Assembly (NCBI GenBank): GCA_030849075.1
Contig: JASAOO010002921.1
Span: 1 to 13,743, forward strand
Length of the DNA stretch: 13,743 bases
From: Zelonia costaricensis
Taxonomy: Eukaryota; Euglenozoa; Kinetoplastea; Trypanosomatida; Trypanosomatidae
Direction of reading: 5' to 3'
Each line of letters opens with the position of its first letter. Positions within the stretch are counted from its first letter, which is position 1. Below are positions 1 through 6,859 of this stretch, in pieces. The notes beneath the pieces are model-generated. The model worked only from the letters and a program-made list of their open reading frames with translations, did no database searches and was not told the origin of the DNA. A program made the translations under genes and the position numbers.

Positions 1-16
1 AAAGGGAGGAGGAAAT

Positions 17-28
17 GGGGGGGGGGGG
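17..28 (+). repeat. Homopolymer of 12 G
   Basis: Twelve consecutive G on plus near the left edge, flanked by purines; a C/T tract in the sense strand. Homopolymers of this length are prone to assembly length errors. Confidence 0.85.
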
Positions 29-153
29 AAGAGGCGCTCGATGAGGAACCACCAGCCAACACACGTGCGCCACGCGGCGAGGAGCTCTGCAGCGTCGCAA
101 GAGAAGAGCGGACGTGAAGTTGAAAGAAGGGGTAGATGCAGCGCCGCGAGGAG

Positions 154-194
154 AGGGGAGGGGGAGGGAAGAAGGGCGCGGGCGGGGAAAGGAG
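154..194 (+). repeat. G-rich, G-quadruplex-like segment
   Basis: Successive G runs (GGGG, GGGGG, GGG, GGG, GGG, GGGG) separated by one to five bases on plus. On the minus strand this is a long C/T tract, so it may equally act as a trans-splicing pyrimidine tract for the next gene to the left. Confidence 0.5.
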
Positions 195-615
195 GGACAC
201 AGATGGTGGAAAGAGGGTAGCGTAGTTCTGCACACCAAGGGCTCGCGAGCGTGCCCGGGGGAGCCAGTCTAGAAAAAAAAGGAAAAACGCGAAGATGAAG
301 ACAGCAAGAGAAAGACACAGGGTCACAACGCTGAGTCGCCGTCCCACAACACCAGAGCAACGGCAGTCGTCAAAGGGGCAAAACACGAAAAAAAAAGAAG
401 AGAAGCGACGAGGCGTTCGCTGCGTGTGGCCTTCTCTAAGGGGTCGCTGTGTGTTTGTGTCGAGGTGCTTGTGCCGGCGTCTTCGGCAGTAGCAGCCACG
501 GAGGTAGGGGGGAGAGAGCAGGGCACCTCGAGACACACGCGTATGGCCGTATGTGAGTGTGTATAGGGTGCGAGAGCGAGAGAGAGAGGTGGGGGAGAGA
601 AGTGCACAACACGTG

Positions 616-622
<7 letters not shown>

Positions 623-647
<25 letters not shown>
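623..647. repeat. GT microsatellite
   Basis: Uninterrupted GT repeat of about 12 units on the plus strand (CA in the minus-strand transcript), in the gene-free left region. Confidence 0.9.
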
Positions 648-1161
648 AGCGAAGCGTTCGGGCTGGTCTTCTGGCGGACGTCGGCGGCGTGCTTCAAGTG
701 CGTGAGCTTGCTGTTTTAGTTGCGCTGCTGATTTACGTTCTCCTTCGGTTTTACGCGTGCAAGTTGCTCCTGTGACTCGTGGCGGTTTCGTGTTCGGTGC
801 ACAAGACGCAGTGAAGAGGAAAAGGCAGAGAGAGAGCATGTGTGTGAGAGAGCCTCAAGCGAGATGAGGAGAAGCATGTCCACAGAAGAGCCGCACTCCC
901 CTCCAGGGCGCATGCGTGTACCGTCACGCAGAGGACGAGGAGGGAGGGAGGGAGAAAAGGGAGCAACCCACCTGACGACCCACGCGGGAGAGGGGGTCGC
1001 ACGGCGGCCTCTCTCTCATCACGGCAAGCACATAAGCGACATTGCCGCCAAGACTGTGTGGGCAGATACATGTAGATGTGGCACACTTGCCGCTGTTCTT
1101 TTTCGTTCTTGCTTTGGCGAGGTTTGCCGCGTTGTCGTCCTTCGTCAGTCGCGGGCGATGG

Positions 1162-1200
1162 GGAGAAGGGGTGGGTGGTGGTGGTGGTGGNGGGGGGGAG
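1162..1200 (+). repeat. G-rich run with one ambiguous base (N at 1191)
   Basis: Runs of GGGG, GTGGG, a (GGT)n stretch, an N, then seven G. The N marks an unresolved base at a sequencing-difficult homopolymer. Four or more G runs in close succession give G-quadruplex potential on the plus strand, which is the template strand for the genes here. Confidence 0.7.
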
Positions 1201-2210
1201 GCACGAACGGGTCGTTGGCAACAGCGTACAGACGCAACAGGGAGGAATACAACAAATACAGCAACAGTCGGGAAGCGGTACAATGCAGCCGCCACGCGTT
1301 GGCGCATGCGACGCGGGGAGGAGGGGAGGGGAGAGAAAAATAAAGAAGGTCGGGAGAGCAATGAGAAGGGAGGGGAAGAGGTGAGTACCGCATGGGGGGG
1401 GAGGGGTTTGACACTCACCGCGAAGGCCACGCCGGCACAACAGGCACAGGCGCTGTGAAGCAAGCGGACACAGGCGCAAGCACGGAGGTCGAGGGAGGGG
1501 GGAGGGGGGGAGGAGCGCCAAAGACGGAGGGAAGAGGTACGTGCCAGTGAAATCAGAAGACACCCCCCACACACACGCACTCGTGCGACAACGCGCATGC
1601 CACAAGGAAAGATGGCCGGAAACGGGAGAGGGGAGGATGGGCGAAGGGGTGAAGGGTTGGACGATGGAGGCGCGGGGATCGGCGAACACACGGCAGGAGG
1701 CGGAAAGGACGGAAGAGGAGGGGACTGAGCGCCGCGTGTCAGGTTGGCCTCCGCGTGTGTCGACGGTAGCAAGCATCGTTCAACCCTGCCAGGAGAGAAG
1801 AGCGGGTGAAGAGGGGCAAAGGGACTTGAGTCGTCACACGCCGACCGCCGTCATCGTGAGCGCCACCAGACCCATCGACTCGGTCACGAACGCAATTGAA
1901 GGAGAGCAGGAGAGGGGATGGGGGATGGGGGGACGGTGAATGCGAGCCAAACGCAAAAGAAAACAAGAAAAGAGAGCGCCAGAGCGCGTACCAGGACAAC
2001 AGGCGAACACACACAGCGAGAAGAGCAAACAATAAAGATTGACGAAGGGCCAGAGGCGGCGGAAAGAACGGGAACACGCGCCGGGAGAGGTGAAGGCCAT
2101 GAAGAAACAGCAGCATAAGAAGGTCGTCGCGCACGTAGAGGACTCTCCAGGTCAGCACCGCTGCAATCCGTGGTGGCTGCGCTGTCCACCGCTGGCAGGT
2201 GAAGTCCCTG

Positions 2211-2239
2211 ACGCACACACGCACACACGCACACACATA
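2211..2239. repeat. CA-rich microsatellite (UG in the transcript)
   Basis: Imperfect CA repeat with GC interruptions on plus, lying 51-79 nt past the EF-hand stop codon in the mRNA sense. Confidence 0.8.
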
Positions 2240-2289
2240 CGCTGTACGTCGCCCCACATCTCTCCCCTCTGCCGTTGTGTTTCGCGTGG

Positions 2290-3804
2290 CTACATCATGA
2301 TGCAGCACTTCCCGCCGCTCTCCTTCTGCGCTGGCGGACGCGGCGGGGGTATCGCGGCTGCACCACGCGCTGCGTCGCCCTCTTCCCCGTCCGCTGCAGC
2401 AGCCTCACCACCACCGCCGCCGCCCACTCCGGATTTCCAACGCTCCGGCTCCGCCTTGGAGAAGTCGAGCTGCTCCGATGCGCGACGCGCCGCATCGTTG
2501 CCCTCGGCGCTCACCGCTGCACCAGGGCGTAGGCGCGGCTCGTCCGTGGTGCTTTCTGACGCCGCCGCCGTGCCAGGCGGCGGCGGCACTGTTGGCAGCG
2601 GCGGGCGCATGGGCGACGCGGCGGCTGGGCTGGAGCCGGCGCTGCCTGGCGCGGGGTTAACCTGGCGCGGCGGGGTAGAGCCGGCCGCCGCCCCCGCGCT
2701 AGCGGCGCCGGGGCTTGGGCTCGGCTTGGAGAAGCCGCGACTGCGACTGCGGCCCGCTGCCATGGCCGTGGGCTGCCACGTCGAGGGCTGCACGTCCACG
2801 TCGACCGTCATCGCCGTCTGCGTCCGCTCGAACGCGTCGGCCCGACTCACGGTGCTGCTGTAGGGACGCACCACGACTTCCCCGTGGGAGCCGATGTCCG
2901 TCCGCTTGAATGAGCGGTCCCGCTCGCCCTCGCCGCTCGCGTGCGGGGGTTGGTGGTGGTGGTGGTGGTGCCGGTGGCGCTGCTTCTCCGGCGTCTGTGG
3001 GTCGTGGGCGGCAGGGGACGATGGCGAGCGCGGCGCGTTGAAGCCGCGTGGCCGCAGGACTCGCCGGGGCCGCTGCGGCTGCGGCTGCTGCTGCTGTGGC
3101 GGGGCCGTGTAGAGCTGAGGGTCGACGCGCTCGGCCGAGGACTGCCGCGAGTGCGGCCGGCGCGCCGCCGCCCCATTCCCACTCGCACTGGGCGACGGCG
3201 CTGCCTGACGCCGCTCAAACTCCGCCTGCGCGCGGGCGGCCAGTGCCTGCTGCTGCGCCTGGTGCTCACGCGCGGAGCGGGAGCGGGACCGGGGCGAGCG
3301 TTGACGTTCGCACGACTCGATCAAGGCGGTGGCCAGGTCGTTGAGGCAGACATACCCAGAGTTGGAGGGGTCGAGCAGCTGCAGAATCGCGCTCACCTCG
3401 CCCTCGGTGATCGTCGGCGCGCCGCTTGTCAGGATATGCACGAGTTCGCGACGGCTGATGATGCCACTGCCGCGTGTGTCGATGTCGTCCACCAGCTCGT
3501 ACACGGCGGACCGACCAGGCCGGTTCGTGTGCGCAACGTCCTCGCAGAGCTGCAGGAACGCGGCGAAGGTGACAGCCCCTGCGGCGGCGCTCGGCGCGGT
3601 CTTGACGAAGCGCTGAATGGTCGACACGGCGGGGTAGTAACCAGCCTCGCGCACCGCGGCGGTGAGGAAGCAGGTGGGGATGTAGGCTTCACGCAGCGCA
3701 TCCGCGGCCGGGGATCGGCTGCTACCTGCGGCGGGCGAGCTCACCGGGCTCACGGCAAAGCGCTGGAACACCGCGTACACGCGCTCTACGTCAACGGGCG
3801 CCAT
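2290..3804 (-). CDS. EF-hand protein with long disordered tail and C-terminal CaaX box
   Basis: The protein has 504 residues. The N-terminal 165 look like a calmodulin-type domain. Two loops are recognisable: 109-120 (DTRGSGIISRRE, with Arg at position 3 where an acidic residue or Asn is usual) and 145-156 (DPSNSGYVCLND, close to a usable calcium loop). An earlier helix-loop-helix (about 65-90) has lost its ligands. Residues 165-500 are low complexity: an RS-rich patch (168-178), Gln runs, a His run (277-284), Pro runs and a Gly run (459-466). The last residues are KCCIMM, so the final four, CIMM, form a CaaX box with Met at X, which favours farnesylation; the extra Cys before it could be palmitoylated. 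Inference: a calcium-responsive protein held on a membrane by lipid. ATG at 3804 is the first in-frame ATG. No kinase or other catalytic domain is seen. Confidence 0.88.
   Translation of the reverse strand: MAPVDVERVYAVFQRFAVSPVSSPAAGSSRSPAADALREAYIPTCFLTAAVREAGYYPAVSTIQRFVKTAPSAAAGAVTFAAFLQLCEDVAHTNRPGRSAVYELVDDIDTRGSGIISRRELVHILTSGAPTITEGEVSAILQLLDPSNSGYVCLNDLATALIESCERQRSPRSRSRSAREHQAQQQALAARAQAEFERRQAAPSPSASGNGAAARRPHSRQSSAERVDPQLYTAPPQQQQPQPQRPRRVLRPRGFNAPRSPSSPAAHDPQTPEKQRHRHHHHHHQPPHASGEGERDRSFKRTDIGSHGEVVVRPYSSTVSRADAFERTQTAMTVDVDVQPSTWQPTAMAAGRSRSRGFSKPSPSPGAASAGAAAGSTPPRQVNPAPGSAGSSPAAASPMRPPLPTVPPPPGTAAASESTTDEPRLRPGAAVSAEGNDAARRASEQLDFSKAEPERWKSGVGGGGGGEAAAADGEEGDAARGAAAIPPPRPPAQKESGGKCCIMM
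2951..2970. repeat. In-frame GGT/CAC triplet repeat encoding a His run
   Basis: A TGG/GGT triplet repeat on plus, read as CAC codons on minus, encodes the His run at residues 279-284 of the EF-hand protein. Triplet expansion is the likely origin, so the length may vary between strains. Confidence 0.8.
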
Positions 3805-3856
3805 GGCGGTGTCAATGCACGCGCTGAGCGAGGGAGAGGAGGTGCACACTAGAGGA

Positions 3857-3894
3857 CTGCGGTGTGCGTTGGGAGAGGAAGGGGGGGGAGGGGA
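3857..3894 (-). promoter_or_regulatory. Candidate proximal spliced-leader acceptor for the EF-hand gene
   Basis: The purine run at 3871-3894 on plus is a CT/C-rich tract in the sense strand. The first AG after it is CGCAG, with AG at 3858-3857, giving a 52-nt leader before the ATG at 3804. This is the conventional distance for this group, but the distal site near 4609 competes with it. Confidence 0.45.
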
Positions 3895-4608
3895 ACGGAA
3901 TGCTCAGCAGAGGAAAGGTGCGCTGCGCAGAGAGGGCAAGCGTGTTGACGTGCGAGCTCGTCTACTGCCGCTCTGCACCACTTCTTCGTCACCACCGCGA
4001 CAAGAGAAGAAAACAAAAGGCACAACGCGTACACCTGTATGAGAGCCTTCTCCCTTATTTTACTCGCAGATACGTGGCAAGGACACGCCACGAGACGCCA
4101 AGGGATGAGGGGAAGGGACCTTCTATGCAGACGGCCTGCGCGAGGAGCGTGCGTGGCGGCGGCGGCAGTGACGGGGCGATCGAAGGTGTGTGCGTGGCGC
4201 TGCGGCAGCAGTCGCGGAGGAGAGAAGACTGTCCCCAACTACACAGCGGGGCTGTCTTCGCTTCTAACTATGCGGTGAGACGCTCACACGCGTGCACGTT
4301 TGCAGTCACGTGCCGCTTTCAAGAGAACTCCAGGTGAGGGAGGATGCGAGTGAGGGCGAGACGGCGGGGCAGGGGAGGAAGGGTGGCGACTACAGCGGCG
4401 TCGATCCACCTCCGAAAGAAATAAAAAAAGCTGAAAGCGCACGCTGACAGCCTGCAAAGCGCTTCGTTTGACGCTTGATTGAACCACGGTCGTGTGAGCG
4501 TGGTGTCGCGTGTACGTGTGCGTGCGCGTGAGCCGGCTGTGCGAGTGTGAAGGCGAGTAACGGTGTGGCACACACACTCAGAGAGTCACACACACCCACG
4601 CGAAAGCT

Positions 4609-4626
4609 CTGGAGAAAAGCGAAGGG
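4609..4626 (-). promoter_or_regulatory. Candidate distal spliced-leader acceptor for the EF-hand gene
   Basis: The minus strand reads a compact pyrimidine tract (complement of 4612-4626, CGCTTTTCTC-like) directly followed by CAG, with the AG at 4610-4609. If used, the EF-hand mRNA would have an 804-nt leader with no ATG in it. Support comes from the tract shape and from the ATG-free stretch beginning close by (4671). Confidence 0.35.
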
Positions 4627-5012
4627 TGACAGGCAGACGCGGAGGCTGTAGAGAGGAAGCGAGTCACGTGCCATCATTTGGGTCTGAGGAGGTCGAGTCG
4701 ATTGCTGAGCCGTGAAGTCAGCGCTGCGTGTGCCCGCACCGACACACAATCCAGACGAGGCCGCTGACAAGGGCCCGATCGGGAGAGAAGCCGGCGGAAG
4801 GGGAGGTGAGGAGGTAGTGGGGTGTAAATCGCGGCACCCCACAGGAACGCCGCGAAGGAAAGGAGCAGCTCGCTTCTCTCTTTGTCCCCTTCCTCCTTCG
4901 TTACCATCTCCCTTGAGTTGCGACACGGTGATCCGCAAGGAGGTGCTCCTCCGCATGGGAGTCGACAGCGGGTGTGAAGACGAGCCGCGACCGATTTGGT
5001 GCTGCTAGCAGA

Positions 5013-5044
5013 ACACACACACACACACACAGACACAGACACAC
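5013..5044. repeat. CA microsatellite (UG in the transcript)
   Basis: Nine AC units followed by AGACACAGACACAC. In the mRNA this is a UG-rich tract 79-110 nt past the stop codon of the 368-residue gene. Confidence 0.85.
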
Positions 5045-5122
5045 GCAACGTGAGAACATCTTGAGGAGACACTATCCCACGAGGCCGAGCCCATCGCGGT
5101 CTTTTGCGAAAGACATGACGTG

Positions 5123-6229
5123 TCAGCCGCGCTGCAGAGCCGCGACGCGGTGCTGCAGCGCCAGCGCGTTCCGCTGCAGCAGGGCCGCGTCCGTCACTGC
5201 CTGCGCACCCAGCGCTGCCATCGAGTTGCGCAGCGCCTCCATCTCCAGCCGCGCCGCTGGTGCGGCTGTGACGGAGACGTCGTTGAGGCACTCGGCCACC
5301 GCCAGCCCCGTCTCCATCAGAGGCGATAGGGCGTGCAGTACGCCCTGCAGCGGTGCATAGCGGTCCAGGGCGGTCTCTGTGGCAGCCACGAGGTCGCAAA
5401 GGGAGCGAAGGGCACGCCCCACGTCGTCAGCGCCTTCGGCCGAAGTGCTGGAGGTCGCCAAGGGGAGGAGGCAGCGCTGACGCAGTTCCGCGTCAATGAG
5501 CTCCTGCAGCTGAAAGGCGTGCTCCCGCTCCATGACAGCGGCATCAGCGCGCTGCCGTAGCTGCGCCACGGTTGCTGGTGCTTGCAGAAGGCACGTGAGC
5601 TGCGCGGCGGTGAACTCCTCGAGCTCGGCCTCCGTCTTGGTTGAAAGGGCGGACGCGGAGGCTTCACGCGCGGCGCCCGCCCGTCGCGATGCAGGAAGCG
5701 CCTCTTCCAAGTCGCGCAGCACGGCGTCGCACTCGTCCTGAATGGCAGTCAACGCGGTGCGCACGTACGAGGATGATGCCGCTGCGGACGACGAGGGAGC
5801 AGTGCTCATGCGGATCAGCGGCGGTCGGTAGGTGTCAATTGCCGTGGCAGGGGACGTGGAGGTTGGTGCCGCCACTTTACAATGGGTGTGTGCTGCTGAG
5901 GCGCACGCGGTGCCGGATGGCACAGCATCACACACGCCCCCATGCCGAAGTCGCGGGGCGTCACCGAGGGCCAGCCTCAGCTGCCACAGTGCTGCCTGGC
6001 TGCTCCACTGGGGTCGCCACGGCTGTGCGGCGGCGGCGCCGTCAGCCAACGACGAGTCGTACCGCTCGCCTGCGACAACAGCAGGGGGCGCCGCTGCTGC
6101 GGCAGTGTGCATTGGTGCCGACTGTGTAGAGGCGCATGTCTGAGGGGCCGCGTCGCCTTCGAAGATATCCTCCGGCCTGACCACCAGCGTCGGCGCCACA
6201 CCGGCCCCCAGCGCGAAGGGCTGCTGCAT
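5123..6229 (-). CDS. Conserved-looking hypothetical protein, Ala-rich, mostly helical
   Basis: I do not recognise this 368-residue protein. The first 150 residues are Ala/Pro/Ser/Thr-rich and probably mostly disordered, with one Trp-containing patch around 71-90 (WRPQWSS ... LWQLRLALGD). Residues 155-368 look like several long amphipathic helices: regular Leu/Ala spacing, charged runs such as RDLEEAL and the QELIDAELRQR segment, and a last helix ending LQHRVAALQRG. No signal peptide, membrane segment, enzyme motif or zinc site is visible. The start at 6229 is the first in-frame ATG and lies 12 nt past a good predicted trans-splice acceptor. Upstream codons in the same frame encode a hydrophobic stretch that is simply the translated pyrimidine tract. 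G/C-ending codons and the helical periodicity support real coding. A structural or coiled-coil assembly role is possible but unproven. Confidence 0.8.
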   Translation of the reverse strand: MQQPFALGAGVAPTLVVRPEDIFEGDAAPQTCASTQSAPMHTAAAAAPPAVVAGERYDSSLADGAAAAQPWRPQWSSQAALWQLRLALGDAPRLRHGGVCDAVPSGTACASAAHTHCKVAAPTSTSPATAIDTYRPPLIRMSTAPSSSAAASSSYVRTALTAIQDECDAVLRDLEEALPASRRAGAAREASASALSTKTEAELEEFTAAQLTCLLQAPATVAQLRQRADAAVMEREHAFQLQELIDAELRQRCLLPLATSSTSAEGADDVGRALRSLCDLVAATETALDRYAPLQGVLHALSPLMETGLAVAECLNDVSVTAAPAARLEMEALRNSMAALGAQAVTDAALLQRNALALQHRVAALQRG

Positions 6230-6241
6230 GAGGCGCGCGGG

Positions 6242-6295
6242 CTGTACACGTGAGAAGTAGAGAAGAAACAAGAACAGTGAAGAGCGGAGCGAGGA
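6242..6295 (-). promoter_or_regulatory. Predicted spliced-leader acceptor deciding the start of the 368-residue gene
   Basis: On the minus strand a pyrimidine-rich run (complement of about 6250-6295) ends in ACGTGTACAG, with the AG at 6243-6242. Only 12 nt separate this AG from the ATG at 6229. Because the open frame continues upstream through the tract, this site argues that the extra upstream codons are leader DNA and not protein. Confidence 0.6.
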
Positions 6296-6509
6296 GAGCC
6301 GAGGTGTGAGCAGCAAGTTGGAGCATGCAGTTCCAGGCGATGCACGAGTGAGAGCAGCAGGCAGGTGTGATCCAGGTGCTGCACACTCGAGCTCGAACTC
6401 GTATGCGGAGCTATTGAAGCCCTCCACTGCATTCTTTTTTGCTTCTTCTGGCGTTCAGCAATGTAGATCAAGTCTCGATCAGTCAACTTGGCGAGCATCA
6501 ACACACATC

Positions 6510-6524
6510 CACACACACACACAC
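6510..6524. repeat. CA microsatellite (UG in the transcript)
   Basis: CA repeat on plus, preceded by an imperfect ACACACATCC stretch. It lies mid-spacer, about 340 nt past the CEP131-like stop codon. Confidence 0.75.
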
Positions 6525-6731
6525 TAGTTTGTATGGACAAGCCCCTCCCTCGCCGGTTGGAAACTCCCCAAAGAGAGTGCAAACCCGGCTGCGATTCTAG
6601 GAAGAAACGGACAAACACTAAGCAACGAGCGCCGCATGCACTGCAGCATCGGCACCAGCGAAGAGGTACTTGAGAAGAAAAAGGAAGGCAGAAGTGCGAC
6701 AGGGAGGGGAAAGCAGCGCCAGACAAGCTGG

Positions 6732-6745
6732 CACACACACACACA
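6732..6745. repeat. CA microsatellite (UG in the transcript)
   Basis: Seven CA units on the plus strand, lying 115-128 nt past the stop codon of the CEP131-like gene in the sense direction. Confidence 0.8.
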
Positions 6746-6859
6746 TCAAGAAGACGGCACGTGACGCACCGAGGCGGCCTCAGAGCAGCTGGGGGCTTAG
6801 GTCGGGTCATGTTTCCCTCCCCTTCCCCTTTTGCCTCCTCCGCGGCACTGGTGCGGCGA

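Larger units (their letters stand above)
1..2289 (-). other. Gene-free region: long 3' UTR of the EF-hand gene plus next intergenic region
   Basis: Nearly 2.3 kb with no believable gene. Open frames on minus (for example 751-1776) begin at non-ATG codons and translate to Pro/Ser/Leu-rich runs expected from C/T-rich DNA. Plus-strand frames are their Gly/Arg/Glu-rich mirror. The plus strand is strongly purine-rich, so the transcript is pyrimidine-rich. The left end (1-40 and 124-200) has the best pyrimidine tracts in the sense strand, which could serve the trans-splice acceptor of the next gene beyond the edge. I cannot say where the polyadenylation site lies. SIDER-type degenerate retroposons are common in such 3' UTRs in Leishmania; I could not recognise one by eye. 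Confidence 0.65.
3805..5122 (-). other. Spacer between the 368-residue gene and the EF-hand gene
   Basis: No plausible gene on either strand in 1.3 kb. It splits into two parts. The stretch 4672-5122, next to the upstream stop codon, contains at least seven sense-strand ATGs, a CA-type microsatellite and a purine-rich sense block (complement of 4871-4914). The stretch 3805-4671, next to the EF-hand start, has no sense ATG at all. The boundary may mark where 3' UTR gives way to leader sequence. Confidence 0.7.
6230..6859 (-). other. Spacer between the CEP131-like gene and the 368-residue gene
   Basis: No gene is visible in these 630 nt. They hold the 3' UTR of the CEP131-like gene, with two CA-type tracts on plus (6732-6745 and 6510-6524, UG in the transcript) and a purine-rich sense block (complement of 6812-6842). 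A pyrimidine tract and AG lie directly before the next start codon. Confidence 0.75.

Noticed and set aside
751..1776. Minus-strand open frame of 341 codons in the left spacer
   Set aside because: It starts at a non-ATG codon, contains the ambiguous base, and is Pro/Ser/Leu/Cys low complexity as expected from C/T-rich DNA; no motif.
1..2289. Transcription start/stop or strand-switch region
   Set aside because: All genes in view are on one strand and no gene is seen on the plus strand, so nothing marks a switch within the window.
1739..2308. Minus-strand open frame of 189 codons overlapping the EF-hand stop
   Set aside because: Overlaps the end of a well-supported gene in another frame and translates microsatellite sequence into Val/Cys/Arg repeats; no family resemblance.
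2941..3852. Plus-strand open frame opposite the EF-hand gene
   Set aside because: Arg/Gly/Val-rich antisense shadow; the minus frame has EF-hand loops and a CaaX end.
4400..4500. Possible small RNA or tRNA in the A-rich pocket of the spacer
   Set aside because: No A-box/B-box pair, cloverleaf, or convincing C/D box pair could be found by eye on either strand.
4672..5399. Minus-strand 241-codon frame overlapping the end of the 368-residue gene
   Set aside because: Reads the CA repeat as Val/Cys repeats and overlaps the gene out of frame; no support.
6230..6427. 66-residue N-terminal extension of the 368-residue protein with a hydrophobic LFLFLLYF stretch resembling a signal anchor
   Set aside because: It starts at GTG, and the hydrophobic stretch is the translated pyrimidine tract of the predicted trans-splice acceptor.
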